Shown piece after piece: positions 51,520-60,134 of a DNA stretch of 64,000 nt. The DNA comes from Firmicutes bacterium UBA5559 (GTDB taxonomy: Bacteria; Bacillota; Clostridia; Peptostreptococcales; Anaerovoracaceae). The notes beneath the pieces are model-generated. The model was given only the letters and a program-made list of their open reading frames with translations. It made no database searches and was not told the origin of the DNA. The stretch covers positions 26,429-90,428 of the forward strand of contig DIMT01000034.1 of NCBI GenBank assembly GCA_002425705.1, written 5' to 3'. A program made the position numbers and the translations under genes. Numbering within the stretch: position 1 is the stretch's first letter; each line of letters opens with the position of its first letter.

Positions 51520-52938
51520 ATGATGAATAATGAACTTAGACCTTATGAGTTAAGACCGGTCACTGATATTCCATGGATTGAAAGCATCCCAGCACACTGG
51601 GATGTACAACGTGGCAAAGCAGTATATAAGAAGTTGAATCGTCCTACTAGATCAAATGATGAGGTCGTCACATGCTTCAGAGATGGAGTGGTGACTTTAA
51701 GAAAAAATAGGAGAACAACAGGCTTTACAGAGTCCATAAAAGAAATTGGATACCAAGGTATAAGAAAAGGTGATTTGGTAATTCATGTAATGGATGCATT
51801 TGCAGGAGCGATAGGTGTTTCGGATTCAGATGGAAAGGGAACACCAGTATACAGTGTATGTGAGTCAAAAGTTGACTTAAATAATTATTATTATGCTTAT
51901 GTGATAAGAGAGATGGCTAAGACCGGTTTTATTCAGTCTTTGTACCGTGGAATAAGGGAAAGATCTTCTGACTTTAGGTTTGAAGTTTTTGCGAATCAAT
52001 ATTTACCAATTCCTCCGCTCTCAGAACAAGACCAGATTGTAAAGTACCTAGACCATCAACTGGCAAAAATCAATAAATTCATAAAGGCAAAGAAAAAGCT
52101 CATTGCAGTTCTAAAAGAACAAAAACAAGCAATCATTAATGAAGCGGTAACAAAAGGTTTGGATCCCGACATAAAAATGAACCCATCAGGAATTGATTGG
52201 CTTGGAGATGTACCGGAACATTGGGAAGTAACTAATCTTAGTAGGGCGGCTAAGGTCATACTAAGCGGTTTAGATAAGAAATCCTATCCAAATCAACGGA
52301 AAGTCAGTTTGTGTAATTATGTTGATGTTTACAAAAATGATTTTATTGATAGAAGTATCAATTTCATGCAAGCAACTGCAAGTGAGGAGGAAATAAAAAA
52401 TTTGACCCTACGCGAAGGGGATATTGTAATTACAAAAGATTCTGAGTCGTGGAAGGATATTGCAGTTCCGGCAATTGTTTCGGATGAGTTGTATAATGTT
52501 CTTTGTGCGTATCATCTTGCTATCATCAGAGTAGACACAAAAAAAGTGAATTCTAACTTTATTTTTTGTAGCCTATTGTCAGAATATCTATCTACTCAAT
52601 TCAAATTACGAGCTAAAGGTGTTACACGCTATGGATTGTCATATCAAGCTGTAAAAGATGCAAAGGTAGCATTGCCACCTCTGAAAGAGCAAATAGAAAT
52701 TTCTAATCACATACTAGCTTGTTTTAAGAGTATCGATAATGCAATAAAAGTTCTGCAAAAAGAAATCGAACTAATATCAGAGTATAAGAAAAGCCTAATT
52801 ACAGATGTGGTAACAGGAAAAGTAGATGTTAGAACCATTGTTTTCGATAAATCTGAAGATGAAGCGATCGAGGTTATGGAACTTGATGAAGAATCAGTAG
52901 ACGAAGAAATTCTCGAAGTAGAGGATGGTGATGAATAA
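51520..52938 (+). CDS. hsdS: Type I restriction-modification specificity subunit
   Basis: A 472-residue HsdS with two target recognition domains separated and followed by the conserved helices (LPIPPLSEQDQIVKYLDHQL, then ALPPLKEQIEISNHILACF). Each half begins with the W-x-IPxHW type pattern (WIESIPAHWDVQ and WLGDVPEHWEVT). The target sequence cannot be read from sequence. An acidic tail (ESVDEEILEVEDGDE) is present. It overlaps hsdR by ATG within TAATG. Confidence 0.93.
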   Translation: MMNNELRPYELRPVTDIPWIESIPAHWDVQRGKAVYKKLNRPTRSNDEVVTCFRDGVVTLRKNRRTTGFTESIKEIGYQGIRKGDLVIHVMDAFAGAIGVSDSDGKGTPVYSVCESKVDLNNYYYAYVIREMAKTGFIQSLYRGIRERSSDFRFEVFANQYLPIPPLSEQDQIVKYLDHQLAKINKFIKAKKKLIAVLKEQKQAIINEAVTKGLDPDIKMNPSGIDWLGDVPEHWEVTNLSRAAKVILSGLDKKSYPNQRKVSLCNYVDVYKNDFIDRSINFMQATASEEEIKNLTLREGDIVITKDSESWKDIAVPAIVSDELYNVLCAYHLAIIRVDTKKVNSNFIFCSLLSEYLSTQFKLRAKGVTRYGLSYQAVKDAKVALPPLKEQIEISNHILACFKSIDNAIKVLQKEIELISEYKKSLITDVVTGKVDVRTIVFDKSEDEAIEVMELDEESVDEEILEVEDGDE

Positions 52939-55901
52939 TGCCGAGTAATGTTAAAGAAGAAGGCTTTGAAACTCTTATAGTAAAACATTTGACTGAAGTC
53001 AACGGTTATGAGGAAGGCAAAAATTCAGACTATAACTGGGACTATGCAGTCGATGAAATGAGATTGTTTCGATTTCTTGAAGCAACGCAGCCTGAAAAGC
53101 TTGAGAAGCTGGCTTTAGAGATTGAAGCGAACAAGATTAAGTTTTTAAATCGTTTGCAAGGTGAGATTGCAAAAAATGGTGTAATTGATGTCCTGAGAAA
53201 TGGATTTAAGATTTACCCTGTTACTTTGGATATGTACTATATGATGCCATCGGTTCATAATCCGGCTGCGAAGGTGATGTATGAAAAGAACATTTTCAGT
53301 GTGACACGCCAGTTAATGTACTCTAAGGACAGTACCAGATTAGCTCTTGATTTTGCTGTGTTTTTAAACGGTCTCCCACTCATGACTTTCGAGCTTAAAA
53401 ATCGTTTTACAAAGCAAAACATAGATGATGCCATTCTGCAATATAAGTCGGATAGGGATCCTAAAGAGCTTTTGTTCAACTTTGGTCGCTGTATGGTCCA
53501 TTTTGCAGTGGATGACAATCAGGTGGCAATGTGCACGAAACTGGATGGCAAGAAATCTTGGTTTCTGCCGTTTAATAAAGGCTATGAAGGAGGGGCGGGT
53601 AATCCCCCTAATCCTTCAGGGATAAAGACAGACTATTTGTGGAAAGAAATTTTAACCAAGCTAGAACTATCAAATATCATTGAAAATTTTGCACAGATAA
53701 TCGAAGAAAAAGATGAGGAAACAAAGAAAATCAAGCGCACACAGATTTTTCCGAGATATCATCAGCTATCTGCGGTCACAGCTCTACTTGCGGATGTTGC
53801 AGGGAACGGTGTAGGACATAAGTACTTGATACAGCATAGTGCCGGTAGCGGAAAATCAAACTCGATTGCATGGCTGGCGCATCAACTGGTTTCTATGCAG
53901 CGTTTTGGTAAGCCTGTGTTTGATTCGATTATTGTTGTAACAGACCGTATAAATTTAGATAAGCAAATCAAAAACACCATTAAAGGATTTATGCAGGTGG
54001 CCAATACTGTTGGTCATGCGGACAGCTCTGGGGATTTGAAGAAACTATTACAAGATGGCAAGAAGATTATAGTAACGATTGTTCATAAATTTCCATACAT
54101 CCTTGACGACATTGGGACATCTCATCGACAGAATAATTTTGCAATCATCATCGATGAAGCGCATTCCAGCCAAAGCGGTAATATGTCGGCAAAAATGAAT
54201 ATGGCTCTTTCCTCTGACTACGAACAAGGAGAGGAAGAATCCACCGAGGATAAAATCAATAGTATCCTTGAAGGTAGAAAGATGCTTAAGAATGCCAGTT
54301 ATTTCGCATTTACCGCTACCCCAAAGAATAAAACGCTTGAAATGTTTGGGGTGCCGTATGAAACGGAAGGCAAAATTAAGCATAGGCCGTTTCACAACTA
54401 TACGATGAAACAGGCGATTCAAGAGGGCTTTATTCTGGACGTCCTTAAGCACTACACGCCAATCAACAGTTATTATAAGATTGCAAAAACAGTTGAAGAT
54501 GATCCTCTTTTCGATAAAAAGAAGGCCCAGAAAAAGCTGAGAAAGTATGTTGAATCACAGGAAAAGGCAATTGAGCTTAAATCAGAGATCATGATGGATC
54601 ATTTCCATGACCATGTGATTTCCAAAGGGAAAATAGGCGGACAAGCCAGAGCCATGGTAGTGACAAGCAGCATCGAAAGAGCGATTCAATATTACTATGC
54701 CATTGAAAATTATCTACAAAACCGCAGAAGTGCTTATAAGGCCATTGTAGCTTTCTCTGGTGAGTATGACTATGGTGGTAAAAAGGTGACTGAAAGCTCA
54801 ATCAATAGCTTTGCAAGCAGTGAAATTGAAAAACGTATGAAAAGAGATCCCTATAGGATTTTGGTAGTGGCAAATAAGTTCCAAACCGGTTATGATGAGC
54901 CACTCCTTCACACTATGTATGTTGATAAAGTATTGACGGATATTAAAGCTGTTCAAACATTATCAAGGCTTAATCGGGCTCATCCTCAAAAGCACGATAC
55001 GTTTATTTTGGATTTTGCGAACGACACGGAAACCATCAAGGAATCTTTTGAAAAGTACTATACAACCACGGTGCTTTCAGATGTGACGGATCCCGATAAG
55101 TTGAACGATTTGGAATCAGCTATCAGGGCTTATCATGTTTTTACAGACTATCATGTGAATTCAGTGGTTGAATTTTATCTCAATGGAGCGGATAGAGATC
55201 GATTGGACCCAATACTTGATGCTTGTGCTCATAACTATGAAAAAGATTTGGATGAAAACGGTCAGGTTGATTTTAAGAGCAAGTGCAAAGGGTTTGTTCG
55301 CACCTATGGATTTTTATCTGCCATTTTACCTTATGGGAATGCAGACTGGGAGAGGCTATCAATCTTCTTGAATCTACTGGTTCACAAACTACCAGCGCCG
55401 ATTGAAGAAGATCTGTCTGCTGGAATTTTGGAAGCGATAGACTTGGATAGTTACAGAGTTGAAGCACAGACTGCTATGTCAATTGTTCTCGAAGAGCAGG
55501 GCGAATTTAGCATTGATCCTGTTCCGACTAGTGCAGGTGGAGGCAAAGGACAAGCGGAGCTTGATTTGCTAAGCAACATCCTTTCCGAATTCAATGATCT
55601 GTTTGGAAATGTTGAATGGAAGGACATCGATCAAGTTAAGAAGCGTATTTCCGAGATACCAGAAATGGTTGCAAAGGACAAAGATTATCAAAATGCTATG
55701 AAAAACTCAGACAAGCAAAATGCAAAGATAGAAAGCGATAAAGCCCTAAACAAAGCGATTATCAATATCATGTCAGATAACATGGAAGTATTTAAACAAT
55801 TTAACGACAATTCATCGTTTAAAAAGTGGCTGTCAGATATGGTATTTAATTTGACATTCAATACGGAGGGCTCTGTATATAAAGGACAAATGAGAATATA
55901 G
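52938..55901 (+). CDS. hsdR: Type I restriction endonuclease/translocase subunit
   Basis: A 987-residue HsdR. The N-terminal nuclease pattern (LDFAVFLNGLPLMTFELK) is a PD-(D/E)XK site; the SF2 motor follows with Walker A HSAGSGKSNSIAWLA, DEAH box IIDEAHSSQ, FTATPKNKT and a late TLSRLNRAHPQK. Full length and intact, so the system should restrict foreign DNA with HsdM and HsdS. Confidence 0.95.
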   Translation: MPSNVKEEGFETLIVKHLTEVNGYEEGKNSDYNWDYAVDEMRLFRFLEATQPEKLEKLALEIEANKIKFLNRLQGEIAKNGVIDVLRNGFKIYPVTLDMYYMMPSVHNPAAKVMYEKNIFSVTRQLMYSKDSTRLALDFAVFLNGLPLMTFELKNRFTKQNIDDAILQYKSDRDPKELLFNFGRCMVHFAVDDNQVAMCTKLDGKKSWFLPFNKGYEGGAGNPPNPSGIKTDYLWKEILTKLELSNIIENFAQIIEEKDEETKKIKRTQIFPRYHQLSAVTALLADVAGNGVGHKYLIQHSAGSGKSNSIAWLAHQLVSMQRFGKPVFDSIIVVTDRINLDKQIKNTIKGFMQVANTVGHADSSGDLKKLLQDGKKIIVTIVHKFPYILDDIGTSHRQNNFAIIIDEAHSSQSGNMSAKMNMALSSDYEQGEEESTEDKINSILEGRKMLKNASYFAFTATPKNKTLEMFGVPYETEGKIKHRPFHNYTMKQAIQEGFILDVLKHYTPINSYYKIAKTVEDDPLFDKKKAQKKLRKYVESQEKAIELKSEIMMDHFHDHVISKGKIGGQARAMVVTSSIERAIQYYYAIENYLQNRRSAYKAIVAFSGEYDYGGKKVTESSINSFASSEIEKRMKRDPYRILVVANKFQTGYDEPLLHTMYVDKVLTDIKAVQTLSRLNRAHPQKHDTFILDFANDTETIKESFEKYYTTTVLSDVTDPDKLNDLESAIRAYHVFTDYHVNSVVEFYLNGADRDRLDPILDACAHNYEKDLDENGQVDFKSKCKGFVRTYGFLSAILPYGNADWERLSIFLNLLVHKLPAPIEEDLSAGILEAIDLDSYRVEAQTAMSIVLEEQGEFSIDPVPTSAGGGKGQAELDLLSNILSEFNDLFGNVEWKDIDQVKKRISEIPEMVAKDKDYQNAMKNSDKQNAKIESDKALNKAIINIMSDNMEVFKQFNDNSSFKKWLSDMVFNLTFNTEGSVYKGQMRI

Positions 55902-55902
55902 A

Positions 55903-56133
55903 TGGATAAAACTTACATCGGAAATTTTCCCGTTTTACGGAAAAATTAGTAAAAAAACAGAACTGGCATTAATAGATTTTGCTGAATTCCATAATGCCAT
56001 ACCTTGTTTAATCTCAATCAGTTTCGAGTCGGCTGATATAGAGCGATGCAGGAAGGCACTTGCCATCGAATTTGATGCGTTATATATAAAAAGTTTCGAG
56101 TTGAAGCTGCTTGGCTCTGACAACTTAAATTAG
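55903..56133 (+). pseudogene. Gene remnant after hsdR
   Basis: An open stretch with no usable start codon ends at TAG 56131-56133 and reads like a real protein end: IFPFYGKISKKTELALIDFA, then EFHNAIPCLISISFESADIE. It looks like the 3' part of a gene whose 5' part is lost, lying inside the restriction island. No family recognised. Confidence 0.4.
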
Positions 56134-56197
56134 TCTCAAATGAACACGAAGCTGGAAATGCATAAAAAACGTATCTGAGTTGTTTGGAGGTACTCAA

Positions 56198-57109
56198 ATG
56201 GTAACAAGAGGAAAAAGCATCAATCTTTATTTAATGGACGGAGTAGCAAGCGGTCGTATCAAATGCACTTTGGCTAACTGGACTGGTGTCGCATATAAAT
56301 TGCCTCGAACTGAACTGGATAAGTGCAAAGGGCGTGATGATCTATCACAGACTGGAGTCTATTTTCTGTTCGGTACATCTGACCTAACCGGAGAAAATGT
56401 TGTTTATATAGGCCAGGCAGGTGTAAGGAAAAACGGTGAAGGGATTTTATACCGCTTACAAGAACATAAGCGCAATCCGGATAAAGAATACTGGACTGAA
56501 GCCGTTGTATTCACTACCTCCAATAATTCCTTTGGGCCAACAGAAATAAGTTACCTTGAAAATCGTTTCACGAACTTGGCGTTAGCTGCAAAGCGTTATA
56601 TTGTTAAAAATGGAAATGATCCTTCACCTGGGAATATAACAGAAGAAAAAGAAAGTGAATTGGAAGAGTTTATCGACTATTCCAAAATTGTGATGGGGAC
56701 CCTTGGCCACAGGGTATTTGAATCCCTTACTGAAATAAAGCAGCCGATAGGAATTAATTGTAATATGGAAATGGAGAGCGATGGCTTCTTGCTACATTTG
56801 AAACGTAAAAGCCGCAAAAGTGGAAAGACAATTGAAGCGGAATGTAAACAAACAACGGAGGGCTTCGTTGTTCTTAAAGGCAGTCGAATAGAACTTAATG
56901 ATTCAGACAGCATCCCGCCTGGCATAAAAGAATCCCGACAAAAAGCCAAAATTAATGGAGATGGCATATTACAAGAGGACGTTCTTTTCAAGAGCCCCTC
57001 TTATGCAGCTGCGTTTGTTATAGGTGGCCATGCAAATGGATTAACAGAATGGAAAACAGCAGATGGTAAGACATTGAAGGAATTAGAAAACAATGAGACT
57101 CCCATTTAG
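56198..57109 (+). CDS. GIY-YIG nuclease-like protein with DUF4357
   Basis: A 303-residue protein. The ATG at 56198 lies 9 bases after GGAGGT. The GIY-YIG-type core is GVYFLFG, then VVYIGQAG, with the catalytic-like Glu in TEISYLENRF. The C-terminal part (about 215-300) with GFVVLKGSRIELN fits DUF4357. Such proteins commonly accompany type I restriction genes; their activity is little known. Confidence 0.87.
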   Translation: MVTRGKSINLYLMDGVASGRIKCTLANWTGVAYKLPRTELDKCKGRDDLSQTGVYFLFGTSDLTGENVVYIGQAGVRKNGEGILYRLQEHKRNPDKEYWTEAVVFTTSNNSFGPTEISYLENRFTNLALAAKRYIVKNGNDPSPGNITEEKESELEEFIDYSKIVMGTLGHRVFESLTEIKQPIGINCNMEMESDGFLLHLKRKSRKSGKTIEAECKQTTEGFVVLKGSRIELNDSDSIPPGIKESRQKAKINGDGILQEDVLFKSPSYAAAFVIGGHANGLTEWKTADGKTLKELENNETPI

Positions 57110-57164
57110 TTTTTTCGCTGGTTTTAGGCATTAATAACTTTAATATATGGGAGGAGGCAATCCG

Positions 57165-58378
57165 ATGAATACTGATAGCCCCTTTATCTTACAGGGACGT
57201 GCAAGTAAGATAAATATTGTATCGAGCGATACCGGATACGGCCTTGCCCAGAGCTAGACGAAGAAGTTGAACAACGGCTTACCATAAACGCCAATGGTCG
57301 AGTGTGGTTCTCCGGATATCACTTCCATATGGGTTATGAGAAATATCTATGTGGGCGAAGGAAAAACTTTAGTATTGGTAAAGAAGCTGCGGCCCGTATC
57401 CTGAATTCGGTTGGCAAATATTTCAGTCAAGAGCACGAGATTGAATTTGTAACAGATATTGGAAGCTGGGATTTGATAATAACAAATGCAGAGGGAAAGC
57501 CATACAAATACACAGGCTCTAGCTGCTGTGATTTTGAAGTTGACGGTGTTGACCTATCCGATCTTATACGGGACACACTTGGAATGCCTGACTTGTTCGT
57601 GTTCGATGGAAATTTCAAGCCGGATCGGGTGGACAAAATTACAATAAACTATCATAAGCTAACTACTGCAAAACCCCATGCCCTGATAAATGATCTGGTG
57701 GAGGACTGCAAATGGGATTATTCAAAAAAGCTCGTTCTTGATAGAGAAACGCAAACCCTGGAGTACTTCCAGGACATGGGTTCTGAGGGTATTCTTTCCC
57801 GGAAATACAGTGGGGGAGATGGTGTTGTAGGTTTGCTTGATGACTTGGATGCGGACAGTTTTTTTGACTGTATCACTGAAAATGATCCTGGCGTTATAGA
57901 AAATGACGTTGAAACAAAGCTTTATGAGATAATCGTTGACTTTAAAAAACGACCCCGGCTTGTTATCAAAGGTATCTTTGATAAGAATGGTCTGCCGGAT
58001 GATTTCCCGGAGTTTGCAGAAGAACTTCTTAATTTTATGCAGCGATTTGGTACCGGAGAGATTCTTGACCCTGCCTTTTACAATAAGACAAATCGTAAAA
58101 GGGATGATTACATCTTTTGTAGTGTGGAGTTTAACGAAAAAGGCAAAAGTTATTACTATTTAACCGAGGATGATACGCTAAAAATTGGTGATAAGGTTGT
58201 GGTTGCGGTAGGGGATGAAAGCCATTTGGCTATTGCGAAAATTACTAAAATTGATTACTTCCCGGAAGACCAGGTTCCTTTTCCCATCAATAGGACAAAA
58301 CCAATATTGAGGAAATGCACTAAAGACGAATTGCATCCTCCTCAACCAATATTTGTAAATTTTAACGAAGACCTATAG
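57165..58378 (+). pseudogene. Unknown gene with a frameshift near its 5' end
   Basis: A start with strong RBS (GGGAGGAGG) at 57165 reads MNTDSPFILQGRASKINIVS for 30 codons and then stops at 57255. The long downstream frame (358 codons from GTG 57302) is open upstream to 57209 without a start and reads PELDEEVEQRLTINANGRVW before that GTG. The two frames overlap around 57209-57254, so one indel there would join them into about 400 residues. The domain (FSGYHFHMGYEKYLCGRRKN, TGSSCCDFEVDGVDLSDLIR) is unknown to me. It lies 11 bp upstream of an ADP-ribosylglycohydrolase gene. Confidence 0.6.
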
Positions 58379-58389
58379 GGAGGAAAAAC

Positions 58390-59241
58390 ATGCTGGGAGC
58401 AATCATCGGAGACGTCGTTGGATCCCGATTTGAATTTAATAACCATCGGGGCAAAGAATTTGACCTATTTACGGAAGACTGCTTTGCCACTGACGACAGC
58501 ATCATGACTCTGGCAGTTGCTAAAGCCATCATGGAGGCTATGAAGGAAAAGGAATTATCCAATTCTTTGGATAGCCCGGAATTTCGGACTTTGCTTTCTG
58601 ATTTAACTGTAAAGTACATGCAGGAAATCGGTCGACAGTATCCCGATTGCGGTTTCGGAGGCAGGTTTAATCGGTGGGTATTTAGTTATGTTCCGGAGCC
58701 CTATAACAGCTATGGAAATGGAGCAGCCATGCGGGTAAGCCCCGCAGGATTTATCGCAAACTCAGAAGAGGAAGCAGAAACCCTGGCCGAGATCGTCACC
58801 GCTGTAACCCATAATCATCCCGAAGGGATCAAGGGAGCCGTGGCAACGACTATTGCCATCTACCTTGCTCGGAAAGGTGCTACCAAGACAGAAATTAAGA
58901 AACGAACAGAAAGGGAGTATTATTCCCTGGACTTTAAGATTGATGATATCCGGCCTACGTACCGGTTCAACGAGACCTGTCAGGAGACCGTCCCTCAGGC
59001 GATTCAGTGTTTCCTGGAATCCACATCCTTTGAAGATGCCATACGGACGGCCATATCCCTTGGTGGGGACAGCGATACCATCGGTGCCATAACCGGAGCA
59101 ATTGCAGAAGCATACTACGGAGTGCCGAAAGATATGGAGGAACAAGCCCTCGCTTATCTGGATGAGGACCTGAGGGCGATTTATGATGAGTGGGTAATTC
59201 GTTGCAAAGATTATAAAGGCTTAAATTGTAAAGAGGAATAA
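58390..59241 (+). CDS. ADP-ribosylglycohydrolase family protein
   Basis: A 283-residue DraG/ARH-type hydrolase. Metal- and substrate-binding motifs are intact: GDVVGSRFEF, TDDSIMTLAVA, THNHPEGIKGA and the C-terminal GGDSDTIGAITGAIAEA. Family reaction: removal of ADP-ribose from arginine or other groups, reversing ADP-ribosylation. AGGGAGGAAAAAC precedes the ATG. It sits between the frameshifted unknown gene and a WG-repeat protein in the defence island. No ADP-ribosyltransferase is obvious in the window. Confidence 0.92.
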   Translation: MLGAIIGDVVGSRFEFNNHRGKEFDLFTEDCFATDDSIMTLAVAKAIMEAMKEKELSNSLDSPEFRTLLSDLTVKYMQEIGRQYPDCGFGGRFNRWVFSYVPEPYNSYGNGAAMRVSPAGFIANSEEEAETLAEIVTAVTHNHPEGIKGAVATTIAIYLARKGATKTEIKKRTEREYYSLDFKIDDIRPTYRFNETCQETVPQAIQCFLESTSFEDAIRTAISLGGDSDTIGAITGAIAEAYYGVPKDMEEQALAYLDEDLRAIYDEWVIRCKDYKGLNCKEE

Positions 59242-59259
59242 GAATGAGAGGTATCCATT

Positions 59260-60081
59260 ATGGAAGTCCTGCACTTAGACGATTTATACAATGTGACCAT
59301 AAATAATGATGATGAAGAAAGTGAGTTCGCTGTAGGTACTATCGATGATGCTGATGAGCTGTATCTGTTCAATAAAAGAAGGATGACTGCTTCGCCGCTT
59401 CCGGAGGAGTATCAGCAGACGCCTAATTTCGTTTATCCAAACTGTGGTGGGTATTCACAAGGACTTGTTATGGTCAGCCTGCTTGGAGAAATCAGCCTGA
59501 AATATCATCATCATATGCACGCCTGTGCAGGTTTATGGGGTTGGCTGGACACGGATTTAAATGTAGTGATTCCTCCCCAATATATATTTGCCGAAAACTT
59601 TGTTGACGGTTGGGCGAAAGTATGCAAAGGCAAATGGGAAACAGAGGAAGGTGAAGAGGGAAAAGAATACTGGTGCGATGAAGAAAGATGGGGCATCATT
59701 GACCTGCATAACAATGAAGTGATTCCATGCAGCTATGATAGTTTGAATTTCATAGGGGATACGGACAGATACTATCTGGCCCATAAGGGTGGATGGAAAA
59801 CCGGTAATTATTGCATCTATGATCTGGAAGTAATGCAAGAAATCCTCCAATTGGATTTTGACTTTGATCCGGATTACATGTTTAATGAGTGCTTCCTTAC
59901 CGAGGACAATGTTCTGGTTTTTACGGAGCATCTACCAGGTCAAGGTATCGATCTGATTTACGGCTATAGCCTTGATCTTCAAGATTATTTGGTTTATCGG
60001 AAACAATACACAGGGCGAACATTCAATGGGAAGAAAAGAGTCGTAATTGAAGTAGATGGGGAAAAACTTACAGTATTTTAA
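59260..60081 (+). CDS. WG-repeat protein
   Basis: A 273-residue protein with WG (KWG-type) beta repeats: GLWGWLDTDLNVVIPPQYIF and RWGIIDLHNNEVIPCSYDSL, with further weak copies. The protein is acidic and soluble with no catalytic site, so it is probably a binding scaffold. It starts 18 bp after the ADP-ribosylglycohydrolase gene, so both are probably in one operon. Confidence 0.85.
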   Translation: MEVLHLDDLYNVTINNDDEESEFAVGTIDDADELYLFNKRRMTASPLPEEYQQTPNFVYPNCGGYSQGLVMVSLLGEISLKYHHHMHACAGLWGWLDTDLNVVIPPQYIFAENFVDGWAKVCKGKWETEEGEEGKEYWCDEERWGIIDLHNNEVIPCSYDSLNFIGDTDRYYLAHKGGWKTGNYCIYDLEVMQEILQLDFDFDPDYMFNECFLTEDNVLVFTEHLPGQGIDLIYGYSLDLQDYLVYRKQYTGRTFNGKKRVVIEVDGEKLTVF

Positions 60082-60134
60082 ACTAATGTTTAGCGTATTA
60101 AATTTGCAATATAATAAAATTTTGAGGAACAACA

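Noticed and set aside
55935..56123. 62-codon minus-strand frame after hsdR
   Set aside because: No RBS or context; the plus-strand remnant in the same place reads more like protein.
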